The translations under genes and the position numbers were made by a program. Below the pieces are notes generated by a model that worked only from the letters and a program-made list of their open reading frames with translations, was not told where the DNA came from and did not search any database. Shown here piece by piece: positions 47,697 through 58,300 of a stretch of DNA of 64,000 nucleotides (its first letter is position 1; each line of letters starts with the position of its first letter). This stretch comes from Hofstenia miamia (taxonomy: Eukaryota > Xenacoelomorpha > Acoela), in the NCBI GenBank assembly GCA_004352715.1, contig SCFE01000030.1:581178-645177 (forward strand). Reading direction: 5' to 3'.

Positions 47697-48463
47697 AAAA
47701 ATTCAATTATAAATTTTTTGTATAAAATGATGTCGCGTGCACTTCATTTAAACTTCTAAAGTATTTTAAAAATTTCCAGAAGTGTTTTATAAATTTATGT
47801 TTGCTTGAAACTGTGACATTGCCAATTTGGCCAATTCTAAACTCAGAAGTTCAAGGATTTCTTCTTATTGCGAATGAAATATTTCATATCAATTTTTATA
47901 CCTACAGTAAACCACAACATTTTATACAAAACAAATTCATAATGTTGCTATATTTTTGAAATTACTCTGCTTTCTTGCCAATATTATTAAAGAGTTTCTC
48001 AAACAACGTTTAAGAAGCAAACCTGCAAAACTTATTGAGAAATTATTTTTTAGCATTCATAGTCATTTGAAAATTAATAATTAATTTTTTCAACTTTGTA
48101 ACTACAGTATTTCCCGCTGAATTTTGTCCAAACGCTATATTTATTAATCTAACCGCAGTAATATTTAAGACAAATTGCATACTATCTAAACAGTATTCAT
48201 TTTATTCCAAGTACCACACAATTTAGTCTCAGTGCCACAGAATAATGTATGATCGCAACCTTATGCTGCCCAGGAATTTCTATAAAATTTTATAGTTCTT
48301 GAAATAATTTTAAATACGCCATTGGCGCAGCGACCCGTGACTTTGTACACGATACTTCTAAATGGGTTTGGGAGGTCGATCCACATATAGAGAAGCAGTT
48401 AAAGTTCATTATCGCTCACATGGGTTCTAAGCAGTTAAATTCGTTATTGCTCACATGGGTTCT
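47697..48463 (+). repeat. 767-bp duplicated segment, copy 2
   Basis: Near-identical to 44986-45752. It ends two units into the 36-bp array, at TCACATGGGTTCT, immediately before a single N (48464) and a (TA)n run. The only differences seen are in the last minisatellite units (one base missing in AGTTAAATTCG). Immediate loss of similarity at the left (GGAACT versus ATCTT) gives a sharp breakpoint. Confidence 0.9.
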
Positions 48464-48465
48464 NA

Positions 48466-48508
<43 letters not shown>

Positions 48509-48522
48509 GATAAGTATATATA

Positions 48523-48553
<31 letters not shown>
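48464..48553. repeat. (TA)n microsatellite
   Basis: About 90 bases of imperfect TA repeat with GTATAT and TGATAAG interruptions, beginning at an unresolved base. It abuts the left end of the mariner-like element at 48556. Confidence 0.9.
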
Positions 48554-48560
<7 letters not shown>

Positions 48561-48898
48561 GGTGATCAAGCGTATACGGGGTTTAGGCGTTTCTATTCAT
48601 TTTATTAATTGATCTCATATCAAAATTCATATTTCAAAATTTATTTTAATGTGCTGCACATTCATCTGTGAGGAAAGAAGTCGCATATCAATCAAATTTA
48701 AAAAATTACATTTATTGTGTTCAGTTCATTTGTAAGCATTATTGGGAAGCAAGTCTCATAATAAAATTTGAATTTCAAAAATTGCTTTTAGTGCGTTGAG
48801 ATTCATTTGTGAGCATTAAAGAGAGTTTAATTTTAAATTCTTTAAGTTCTCTGGTTCATTCATTGAGTCATTTCGTTCGTTAGGCGACAGCTTTGAGA

Positions 48899-49109
48899 AT
48901 GCTCGGCGTTGATGAAAGAATTCAGATTTTTTATTGTGACCATCGTAGGACGACACTTTGTACGTGATGGGTGTGAGGTTCCAAGTGAAAAGACGATCCG
49001 AAACATCTTCACTCGGTTCAAGAAAACTGGCTCTGTGTTGGACAGGAAAAGAAGTGGGCGACCATTTAACAAAGCGGAGCAACACCTCCATCCAAAAGCT
49101 GTGCAATGA
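48899..49109 (+). pseudogene. Mariner-type transposase, N-terminal helix-turn-helix part (broken)
   Basis: An ATG at 48899 opens MLGVDERIQIFYCDHRRTTL and meets a stop. The neighbouring frame continues with RDGCEVPSEKTIRNIFTRFK and KTGSVLDRKRSGRP. The latter is the well-known 'PSxxTIxxxxxxFxxTGSVxDxxRSGRP' end of the DUF4817-type DNA-binding domain found in arthropod mariner-like transposases. At least one frameshift separates the two. Confidence 0.75.
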
Positions 49110-49119
49110 CGGGGCAAGA

Positions 49120-49980
49120 TGTAATTGAAACTGCATGTACAGTGAGGTATGGTTCGGGTGACGGTAGGCTTTATTAGGTCTCATCGGTTTAAGTGATTTT
49201 CACATTCCTTATGCAATAATCTTTTCATCATCCAAATTTGTATATGAATGGTCATACATTCAATAAAATTCAAAGATATTGAGTAACATACCCATACACA
49301 CATACAAATACACATACAACCCATATTTCTAAGTGTTAAATGCTGCAAATTTCTTTAACTGGCTTTGTTAGATATCTGTCTTTTCAAACTGCTTGAATAA
49401 TCAGTACTTTGTCTTTTGGAAAAGGAAATTAAACTATCTTTAAATTAAGGAAATGATTCTGTTTTGAAGCAATACTGGATTATTCAGTAATAAATCGAGT
49501 TTAAATGAATTTGTGTATTATATGGAAAAATCATAAAAATTTATTTAACGTTCTTTTTTAATGTCATACTGAGTAGTTGTGTGTGTAAATGGGAATAAAC
49601 TGATCCTCTGTGTATGAAATTCTTTTTCATTCAAAGAACTCATCATTCATTCTTGAAATCTGCCACTGATGAATTAATTCCATAAGAGCAAATACTTTCG
49701 AAAAGTTTATTTAAAAGTAAGAATTACATGTTTTTTCTTAGGCTGGGAATATTTCAATAACCATGTAGTGTGTTATTTGCACTTTTTTGCTTCAACAATG
49801 TGTAGAGATACAAACTTTAGTTAAATGCTCTTCATTTTAGGTACAAAAGTATTCAACTAAAGCGATTCAAAATTTTTGTATGAATTAAATGGAACATATA
49901 GAATCTCATTTCTTATACATTTTATCAATTTTATGAACTTATATATGGAATGCAAAACAGCAACACTTAATATTATATTT
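49120..49980. other. Unassigned stretch splitting the transposase
   Basis: About 0.85 kb between the DNA-binding and catalytic parts, where roughly 250-300 bases of transposase would be expected. No transposase similarity was seen, so a nested insertion is likely, but no terminal repeats were recognised. Confidence 0.35.
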
Positions 49981-49999
49981 TACTCAACAAGGCGCCTCT

Positions 50000-50440
50000 C
50001 AACATTGTATTGTCAGAAGATTGCACCAGTCGAGTTCAAACGTGTAACGATCTACTTTTCTTGATGGCCGAAGATGAAGAATTTCTGAAACGAATAATAT
50101 TTTCTGAGGAGGCAACATTCAACATTAATGGACTTGTCAATCGCCATAACTGCAGGATGTGGGGATTATCTGCTCCAGCGGGAAGCAATGAAACGTGTGT
50201 AAGGAGGTACCAAAGTCACCTGGATTTGCATCGGTTTTAATAAGATTTACGGACCTTACTCCTTCGAAGAAAATGTTTCGTCAAAATACTATATCGATGG
50301 AGCTCCAGCTCACTACGGAAAATTGGTTTGAGATTATTTGGAGTCGACGTTTCCCAGTCGTTGGATTGGAAGAAGTGGTCAGATTACTTGGGCAGCTGAA
50401 AACCTCATTCCTTGGCATCAATGAAGGACATCATTGAATA
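50000..50440 (+). pseudogene. Mariner-type transposase, catalytic part (broken)
   Basis: The + strand gives LMAEDEEFLKRIIFSEEATF, then NINGLVNRHNCRMWG, matching the 'FSDEATFxxxGxVNxxNCRxWG' block that holds the first catalytic acid. Here it is SEE rather than SDE, so the first Asp is replaced. After a frame change come GAPAHYGKLV and DYLESTFPSRWIGRSGQITW. These correspond to the 'DGAPxH...YL...FPxRWIGRxGxxxWPPRSPDL' block; the terminal SPDLTPxDFFLWG motif is replaced by AAENLIPWHQ. Multiple disruptions make it non-functional. Confidence 0.8.
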
Positions 50441-50838
50441 TGAGTGCTTGAACATCGATTTTTGTTTTGAAAATGCTATTTTGTCTTTTCAGGCGAGACT
50501 GAAGATTTGCGTCGAAAAATATTAACCTTTGAAACTTTGTTTTTCATTTCATGTGTATGAACAATCTGAATAAACAAATATTACAAATATTATCTTTTAA
50601 TGGAAACAAGGAAAAGACTCAGGTGACAAAATGGGACCAAATTACCAAGAGAAGTAACACAGAAATCAAAATTTTAATTTAAATTTAGACTACCTTTAAT
50701 GCTCACAGATGAATCTGAAACACATTAAAATAAATTTTGAAATATGAATTTTGATGTGAGACTTGCTTGCAAACATTCGATAAATTATTAAAATGAATAG
50801 AAACGTTTAAAACGCGGAAGGGACTTCTTGATCAACCA

Positions 50839-50839
<1 letters not shown>

Positions 50840-50890
<51 letters not shown>
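50840..50890. repeat. (TA)n microsatellite
   Basis: TA repeat with one AGATAT interruption, directly at the right end of the mariner-like element. Confidence 0.9.
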
Positions 50891-50903
<13 letters not shown>

Positions 50904-51401
50904 CATATGTGTGTGTGTAGTTATGCAACTTATTACAAATTTTTCATTTTATGGACTTGAGTGTTGGACACGATTTATTCAGTCACGTCAAGCACAAGTG
51001 TTTAAATCACATTCCTTACATGTTCTACCCAAACTTAAATGCTGTCTAATTTGTTGGAATAGATTTAAGTTCATTTTATATCTTCTTGCAATGACAGCTT
51101 GTGTTAGATCCATTAGAATATAATTTTGAATATAATTTCAATTGCATGGATATACACTGAGTGAATTCTATGAGTTGGCTTGAATTATAAACTTACTTGC
51201 CACTAGCTGGCCTAACTAATGAAGCAATTGATTTGGCTGGCTCTGATCTGATGATTGAAGAATATTAATAGTTTCACTTTAATGAAATAATAGCAAATTC
51301 ATCGAGGGTGAGCTGATATATTTCAACAAATGCTGTTACCCCTTTGCCCAAGCGTCTATGGGTGACGCATTTATCTTTTGGTGATAATTTCAATAATCCG
51401 T
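50891..51401. other. AT-rich non-coding stretch
   Basis: A 70-codon frame (50911-51123) shows no recognisable domain. Nothing else seen. Confidence 0.4.
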
Positions 51402-52401
51402 NNNNNNNNNNNNNNNNNNNNNNNNNNNNNNNNNNNNNNNNNNNNNNNNNNNNNNNNNNNNNNNNNNNNNNNNNNNNNNNNNNNNNNNNNNNNNNNNNNN
51501 NNNNNNNNNNNNNNNNNNNNNNNNNNNNNNNNNNNNNNNNNNNNNNNNNNNNNNNNNNNNNNNNNNNNNNNNNNNNNNNNNNNNNNNNNNNNNNNNNNNN
51601 NNNNNNNNNNNNNNNNNNNNNNNNNNNNNNNNNNNNNNNNNNNNNNNNNNNNNNNNNNNNNNNNNNNNNNNNNNNNNNNNNNNNNNNNNNNNNNNNNNNN
51701 NNNNNNNNNNNNNNNNNNNNNNNNNNNNNNNNNNNNNNNNNNNNNNNNNNNNNNNNNNNNNNNNNNNNNNNNNNNNNNNNNNNNNNNNNNNNNNNNNNNN
51801 NNNNNNNNNNNNNNNNNNNNNNNNNNNNNNNNNNNNNNNNNNNNNNNNNNNNNNNNNNNNNNNNNNNNNNNNNNNNNNNNNNNNNNNNNNNNNNNNNNNN
51901 NNNNNNNNNNNNNNNNNNNNNNNNNNNNNNNNNNNNNNNNNNNNNNNNNNNNNNNNNNNNNNNNNNNNNNNNNNNNNNNNNNNNNNNNNNNNNNNNNNNN
52001 NNNNNNNNNNNNNNNNNNNNNNNNNNNNNNNNNNNNNNNNNNNNNNNNNNNNNNNNNNNNNNNNNNNNNNNNNNNNNNNNNNNNNNNNNNNNNNNNNNNN
52101 NNNNNNNNNNNNNNNNNNNNNNNNNNNNNNNNNNNNNNNNNNNNNNNNNNNNNNNNNNNNNNNNNNNNNNNNNNNNNNNNNNNNNNNNNNNNNNNNNNNN
52201 NNNNNNNNNNNNNNNNNNNNNNNNNNNNNNNNNNNNNNNNNNNNNNNNNNNNNNNNNNNNNNNNNNNNNNNNNNNNNNNNNNNNNNNNNNNNNNNNNNNN
52301 NNNNNNNNNNNNNNNNNNNNNNNNNNNNNNNNNNNNNNNNNNNNNNNNNNNNNNNNNNNNNNNNNNNNNNNNNNNNNNNNNNNNNNNNNNNNNNNNNNNN
52401 N
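51402..52401. other. Assembly gap, exactly 1000 N
   Basis: The round length indicates a scaffold gap of unknown true size. Its right edge is a (TA)n tract (52402-52427), a likely reason for the break. It lies about 0.7 kb upstream of the GPCR exon, so upstream GPCR exons or the promoter may be hidden in it. Confidence 0.95.
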
Positions 52402-52427
52402 TATATATATATATATATATATATATC

Positions 52428-53060
52428 AGAAACTGAATACTTTTTTAATCACTCATTCTGAAAAATAATTTTAGGAATTTTTCCTTATCTATTTAGTCTA
52501 AAAACGAACAGCTAGTTTCTATTTTCTAGTAGTTACCAAATTTGTTTATATAGACTTAAATAAGCAAATTATTATCGACCTCCAATATAGCTTGGTGTTG
52601 TGGTGTCTTAAAATAGCTGCATTTTATATTTATCATATGTTTCAATAATATTTTGAAGGCGATTCTAATATATATATATTTCTTTTATATTTTTAGAAAT
52701 TATTATCAATGTTTCTATTTTACGCAAGAAATTAATTGCAAGAAATTTTATGCACAGCGCTCTATCAAAATTAATTATCATGATTTATTACTTCAATCTT
52801 ACGTTATACACAAATCTCCTGTTGATATTTTTGTTAAAATCTTTACGGCACCAGTTGATAAATATTCATTTAAATCCCTTAAACCGAGCTAAGTACATTT
52901 TGTTCAATTTTTATCAAAAATAATAGACATATAGTAACAAAAGTATCTCCAGCCATAAACCCTTGTAATTTTAGAAATCATAAATTATTTTATTAAAAAT
53001 ATAGAAATATTATTCATGTAAAACATTATTATTTTATATGTCTTATTTGAACATTTTTAG
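52428..53060. other. Non-coding sequence upstream of the GPCR exon
   Basis: AT-rich. A 79-codon frame at 52653-52892 is of biased composition. The last bases, CATTTTTAG (to 53060), look like a polypyrimidine tract plus AG splice acceptor. Confidence 0.4.
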
Positions 53061-53069
53061 TTAATATTT

Positions 53070-54119
53070 GTGTTGGAGGAAACGATTCGTCAAAATTTCA
53101 CTGAATGCAATTGGTCAGATTATTTCGAAAGAGCATTTAAATTCACGATGAGTAATGGAACAGAAGGTGAACAGCCACATTCTGCCCTGATATCAGATTT
53201 GCTATTTTTCAGAAATAGTTTAAGACTTCCGGTGGGTTTGATTGGATTGGCTGCTAACATTTTGATCATTACCACAATCATCAAATACAGGCAATTGCGA
53301 GACATCAGAAACTATTTCGTAGCTAGCTTGGCGGTTGTCGATTGTCTATGTCTCCTTTATGACTGTCTCTTTATTATTCCAATTCAATTCATAGATCCCG
53401 AAATTTATCTCAAAGTCCCTTGCAATATTCGTGATATTGCAAATACCCTAACAAGCATTGAGTTAGCTAATCTTTTGGCCATAGCTGTGGATCGATATCT
53501 CTACATCGAGCATCCTTTTGTCTACGAATCGTACATCGGTTCAATTTGGGCGCCAATCATTGTGTCGTGTTGGATTATACCATCATTTTATCGAACAATT
53601 ACCAATGCCATGCTATCCTGTCATCTTGAGAGAGAGATGCATCATCCCCATGTTAACAGTCTCGAGTTTTTCATTTACCTAATTTTGCTAGCTGGATTAT
53701 ATTTCAAAATATTTTATACCGCCTACAAGCAAAATTTGAGAGCCGATCCCTCCTCCAAAAAGTCTTACAAGACCGAACTTCGTTTACTCCGTGGCTATAT
53801 TTTAATAATGGGTACTGCCTGCTTCACTTTGGGATTAAATATGGGCATACATCTCCTTGTCCATTTTATTGATCAAAACTCACTGCCAATGGTACTTTGC
53901 AAGATGTTCTGTGGATTTATGGTGACTGCGCATTGCGCAGTCAATCCATTTATTTACTGGATGACTCAAAAGGTTTACAGAGCTTGCTTGTTAAAGATGA
54001 TTTCCAAGATGATTTGTTGCGCGAGTGTAGCTTCGTGCTTCCATTCCAATGAAAACATATCCACAACTGTCGCTCACTACAGTGTCCAGAAGAACTCTAA
54101 AAATGAACAAATATGTTAA
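53070..54119 (+). CDS. Class A (rhodopsin-family) G-protein-coupled receptor, single long exon, orphan
   Basis: Seven membrane segments can be placed: TM1 about 55-72 (AANILI with N63), TM2 82-104 (LAVVD, D91), TM3 122-145, TM4 158-175 (W168, P171), TM5 198-219, TM6 242-267 and TM7 276-298. Class A marks are present: D141-R142-Y143 after TM3, N292-P293-x-x-Y296 in TM7, C118 and C184 for the extracellular disulfide, and C316/C317/C323 as possible palmitoylation sites. Sequons at N9, N14 and N29 suit an extracellular N-terminus. TM6 lacks the usual CWxP. No ATG opens the frame: an in-frame TAG lies at 53058-53060, which may itself be a splice acceptor with the first exon upstream (perhaps in the gap). 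Otherwise translation starts at the ATG at 53148, giving 323 residues. Short loops recall peptide/amine receptors, but the ligand is not predictable. AATAAA occurs at 54387. Confidence 0.85.
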   Translation: MLEETIRQNFTECNWSDYFERAFKFTMSNGTEGEQPHSALISDLLFFRNSLRLPVGLIGLAANILIITTIIKYRQLRDIRNYFVASLAVVDCLCLLYDCLFIIPIQFIDPEIYLKVPCNIRDIANTLTSIELANLLAIAVDRYLYIEHPFVYESYIGSIWAPIIVSCWIIPSFYRTITNAMLSCHLEREMHHPHVNSLEFFIYLILLAGLYFKIFYTAYKQNLRADPSSKKSYKTELRLLRGYILIMGTACFTLGLNMGIHLLVHFIDQNSLPMVLCKMFCGFMVTAHCAVNPFIYWMTQKVYRACLLKMISKMICCASVASCFHSNENISTTVAHYSVQKNSKNEQIC

Positions 54120-54386
54120 GTATTAATTACCCTATCAAATTCTATAAATTCTCTTGTGTAAGGAGTGGTCAATATACTTCATTAAAATTCCAGTGAGATT
54201 GGTCCTATGACCCTCTCAACTTTCTTTAAAATTTTCATAATACTTCTTAATGAAGCGCCTCATCAAAGTTAATCCGCTTAATTGACAACTCTTGCTATTG
54301 CCAATGTGGTATAATTTGTGCTAATTGTTATTAAATGAATGTTCAATATTAAAATTATCTAAATCTTTCTTTCAATTCTAATTTAT

Positions 54387-54392
54387 AATAAA
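54387..54392 (+). promoter_or_regulatory. Candidate poly(A) signal for the GPCR
   Basis: AATAAA about 270 bases after the TAA stop. Isolated hexamers are common in AT-rich DNA, so this is tentative. Confidence 0.3.
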
Positions 54393-54929
54393 AATTAATT
54401 AAAGTTGAATTTCGAAAGTAATTTAAAGAACTAACTCTTCATAACAATTTAATTTTTTTTCGATTTCCGAAATAAGTAAGCATCAAATTCAATTAAACAT
54501 GAAAGCAATTATTTCAGTTTTAATGTATTAAAATACTCGACTGGAAATTAATTTCTTTGATCTATAAAAAACCTGAAAAATGAGCAAATGTTTTCTAAAG
54601 GCATGCAGTTTTAAAATTAATAACTCCAATTTTTCATTATTTTTTCAACTTTTTTGGTGCCACATGTTCACGTCATAGGCAATTTACTTCATTATTTAAG
54701 AGTCAATTGTACTTTCAATCGATGCCGCCTCTGAATATCAATCTAAAAAATTTGCATCGTTTTTAAGCATTTACTATTACGCCAAATGTTCGTCCTGAAC
54801 TTTTCTTTTTATACTTGACCTGTTTACATCAATAATTCTTTAGTTTGAAAGCATGAAGTACCTGCAGATTTAGCATTGATGGAAATAATCTGTTTTGCTT
54901 GGTTCAAAAATGTTTTAGGGAAGTATTTT
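54393..54929. other. AT-rich non-coding stretch
   Basis: Nothing supported. Confidence 0.4.
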
Positions 54930-55320
54930 AGGGCTTTGTAATTAATCGGTAACGTTTTAATCGATCAGCTTTTTACCTATTCAACTAAGGCGTGGCATCG
55001 CTCATTGCCTATCGTGTGATCTGTTTCAATATTGGAAATGTATGAATTCTCTTTCGACAATGAAGAAAATACCCCTCAAATATCTCGCAACTCCCACAGG
55101 AAGTGTTTAGAGCAAAAGAGCATTTTCTGCAGCTGAAATATTACAACAAACAACGTTTACACTTGGATCCTGACAATGTGTACATTGACATACTGATGTT
55201 TTTGGGTAACAATCTATTAAAATTCTACCAAATTCTGCAGTTTTACGCTCACGCTAAACGATTAATCGATCATATTTCAACGATTAATCGATCAATAAAA
55301 TCAATAATCGCGGGAGCCCT
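54930..55320 (+). mobile_element. Internally deleted hAT element with hATC-domain remnant
   Basis: The termini AGGGCTTTG...ATTAATCG (left) and, read on the - strand, AGGGCTCCCGCGATTATTGA (right) are inverted. Flanking octamers AGTATTTT (54922-54929) and AGTATATT (55321-55328) match at seven of eight bases, as expected for hAT. Inside, the + strand gives DLFQYWKCMN, then KIPLKYLATPTGSV, a stop, and SKRAFSAA. A frame change leads to RLHLDPDNVYIDILMFLGNN. This is the hAT C-terminal dimerisation domain ('YLATPxxSxxSERxFSAA...RLxPxNVxxLxFLxxN') with one stop and one frameshift. Everything upstream of this domain is missing. Confidence 0.75.
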
Positions 55321-55329
55321 AGTATATTT

Positions 55330-58300
55330 TATAGTAATTAGAGAGAATTTGCAGATCTTAATAAGACTCATTGAGTATAATCGTAACAAAATTATTAACA
55401 AATCTGAAAATTTCCCAAGATAATTTGAATCATATTAAAATTTTCTCATACATTTCAAAGCCGTTATCGCACAATTGCGTTCCTTTCAAAAAAACAGATC
55501 CGCACCTTTTAGTATTAGCTGATTCACACATCAGAGAAAACTAGAATGTGTTATATTATAATACAGTGAAATAAAGAAGAAATGTGATTTTCTTGATTAA
55601 ACATCAGATTGCAATGTGGTTTGCTTCTTCGATAACTAAATCAAATCGAATTAAATATGATTTTGTGTTTCTATAAAGGTTTAATTTAATCCAACTCAGC
55701 CTTAGTATTTAAGCTTTGTTCTGTGTATTGGCTAATTTGAGTAGCCTGAAGCAGATCACTGTCCTATCAAAATTTGGATCTTTGCACGTCTGTAGGGTTA
55801 TTGGAACCAATTTTCAGTGCTTTCAAAAAAATTAAAACAAGGATTGCCAGTGTATAGTAAAAGAGCATTTAATTTTTTCGATAGCTTCAACTATTATTTT
55901 GAATCAAAACAAAGAGCAACTACAAAAGGCGATTTGCGTTTCCTTGCCCAAAAGAAGTGAGACTTAATGCTGGAAATCTCCTTTCAATTTAGGCTAATAA
56001 ATTGAGGATCCCGTCTTGCGATTGCCCATCTAGTGCAACAATTTGATTGTTATTGTATGTTAAAATATACATAGATATTTTTTGACAAGACGATTTCAAA
56101 ATTTAATCATTGGACCTTGCCTGCCACTAGCCCTTAACATAACAATTGCTGGAGGATAACGGCCACTTTCTAAGATAAAGTGAATAACAAACTGATGTCA
56201 CATATATTACTGAATCTCTGAAACGACCAACTTCTTTCTTGAAAATGTTCATAAAAGATCCCGTGAGACGGTTCCATTTATTCATTTGCAAGACTTAAAG
56301 CACGAAAGACGTGGCTTAAGCATTACTATCGTTAATGTTGTACCTCCCATTATTGTCTGTAAATTATTTTTTAGAATGTGATTGATTTACTATATTTGTG
56401 AATTAGGATTGCGCATAGCTGGATGTAGGACATATCTACTCTAGACCATGTACACAGGAATGTTTTAATCCGGTTGTGAACATGGTGAACTTTCAGGAAT
56501 TGTTCAGTCATGTTCCACCATTGGCAGAGATTCGTGATCGAGCAGAATTTTATGCAATTTTTAACAAACATCTCATAAACCAGATTAAAGTATATTGTTC
56601 ATCATAATTTCTTTAAAACGCATTACAAGCAACCTATTTTTTCTGAATGAGACCCTTTTTGTTTGCTTACGGTTCACCTCGTTGAATAGTTGTAAAACGG
56701 ATCGGACTGAGATATTAAATTCCAAAAATGGGTTGAATATAATTTAGCCTAAATATTTAAAATTTGTTCATACTTGAGTGAAATTGATGTGCCTGTAAAT
56801 GATATTTCCTTAATTTAATCGTTATTTAGAACAAAATTGTCACAATTCAAAATTTTTATACACTTGATTGCTTATTTGCAATTTCAATCAGTACTCTATA
56901 ATTATATAATTAATATACATGAAGTTTCAATAGAGATAATAACCGTTAAATTAAGGAAAACATTTCCATGTAAGCAAATAGTGGGAAATTCTCTGTGCTA
57001 TCAAAAAATTTTTTTGCGACGTCTTACTTTCAGCCCAAGCATCAAGAGCGCAATCAGAGTGTGATATTTTTTCATGTGGACTGACGATCAACGTCATGTG
57101 ATCACGACTATATTTTGCAAAGGTAGTATAAATACTCTTCAAATTTATTACTTCTATCACAAAACTTTCCAATTGTTTTTAAAGACAACTGAATTACTTG
57201 CATTTTAAAATTTGTGCTTATAATTTTGTTTCCAAATCCAAAAATCGGGCTCTAGTGAGTAGACGTTTTTCGGGTTTGGGTCGGGTTGGGATAGAGAATA
57301 CGATTGCTCTCCTGCTATGCGTATTTAGCTAAAGAATTTTTACGCTGGGTGTTTTGAATCTTGTATTGTGGTTTCTATAAACATTCTTCTCAGACATCCT
57401 CCAAGGCATTTAAATTTTTGCTTTGTTCTAATTAAGAAATTGATGGTCGAAAAGATGTCATGGTATTTGGTATTTTTGAATGGAAATCAGGTAGAAATTT
57501 TCTTAAATACGAAACAATGGGACACAAAGATAAAAAGCAAAAACCATTTAAACCACAGACTAATCTCATCCATAATACTTTCAGTTAAAAAACTCTGGTT
57601 AATTACTTTTTGTAATTTGCCAGAACTCCGTAAAAGGGATTTAAATGTGATGGATTCGATAAATTTATTAGATTTTGGTTCCACTAAGGTCCATCGGGTG
57701 AAACTGACTTGGGCTTACAATTTAGACACAATTGCAAACTTAGCTAATATTGATGCTCTGTGTTGAAATGATTACTAGGTTCAGCATGCCTTTGCCTTGA
57801 AAAAAATTAAACTTTTCACGTTTCCATTCAGGTTAATTAATATTGTAAAAAGCAAGTTGTAGAAACTACGCCTATCGTCAATTTGTAAAGCTTCGAAATG
57901 GTGATGACCGAAAAGACGCAAAAAGTGTCTGTCCACAATTACTATCTCTTACATAAAAATTTGGGGTCGACATTTCCAACTCGATATTAACCGATTTCAG
58001 CAAATCTCGACTGTAATGATGAGCTTAGTTGACATTTCTAACCAAATTTAAGATCGTAATTTTATTTTTAATTATATGTTCATCCTAAACTATGTTTATG
58101 TGTATAGTAGAATGTCAATAATGCTGAACATTGAAAAAATTTCAAACTGTTTAAAAACACGAGAGTTCATTAAATCTATTTAGTAGATGAAATAAGCTCC
58201 AACTATCATTCTAATTTGATGACTTCCTAATGTGTGAATTATGTAGTTACAGCCTTTAAACTTTTTCAACATAATGAATTATCGAAGAAAAGTTCAGCAT

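Larger units (their letters stand above)
48556..50839. mobile_element. Mariner-like element with long terminal inverted repeats
   Basis: The left CACAGGGTGATCAAGCGTAT and the right end on the - strand, CTGGTTGATCAAGAAGTCCC, lie just inside TA. Inverted similarity continues for about 120-150 bases, including AAATTCATATTTCAAAATTT and TTTATTTTAATGTG on both sides, and ATTCATCTGTGAG. The left side also carries a second, direct copy of this subterminal block at about 48765-48830. The element sits between (TA)n tracts, so the TA target duplication cannot be proven. It encodes a + strand transposase in broken pieces (48899-49109 and 50000-50440). Confidence 0.75.

Noticed and set aside
51344-52468. 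Long frames across the 1000-N gap, and similar ones across 3182-3357
   Set aside because: They consist almost entirely of unknown bases.
57368-57766. A 132-codon + strand frame
   Set aside because: It begins at GTG and has no recognised motif, splice context or second copy in the window. Left as an unproven frame.
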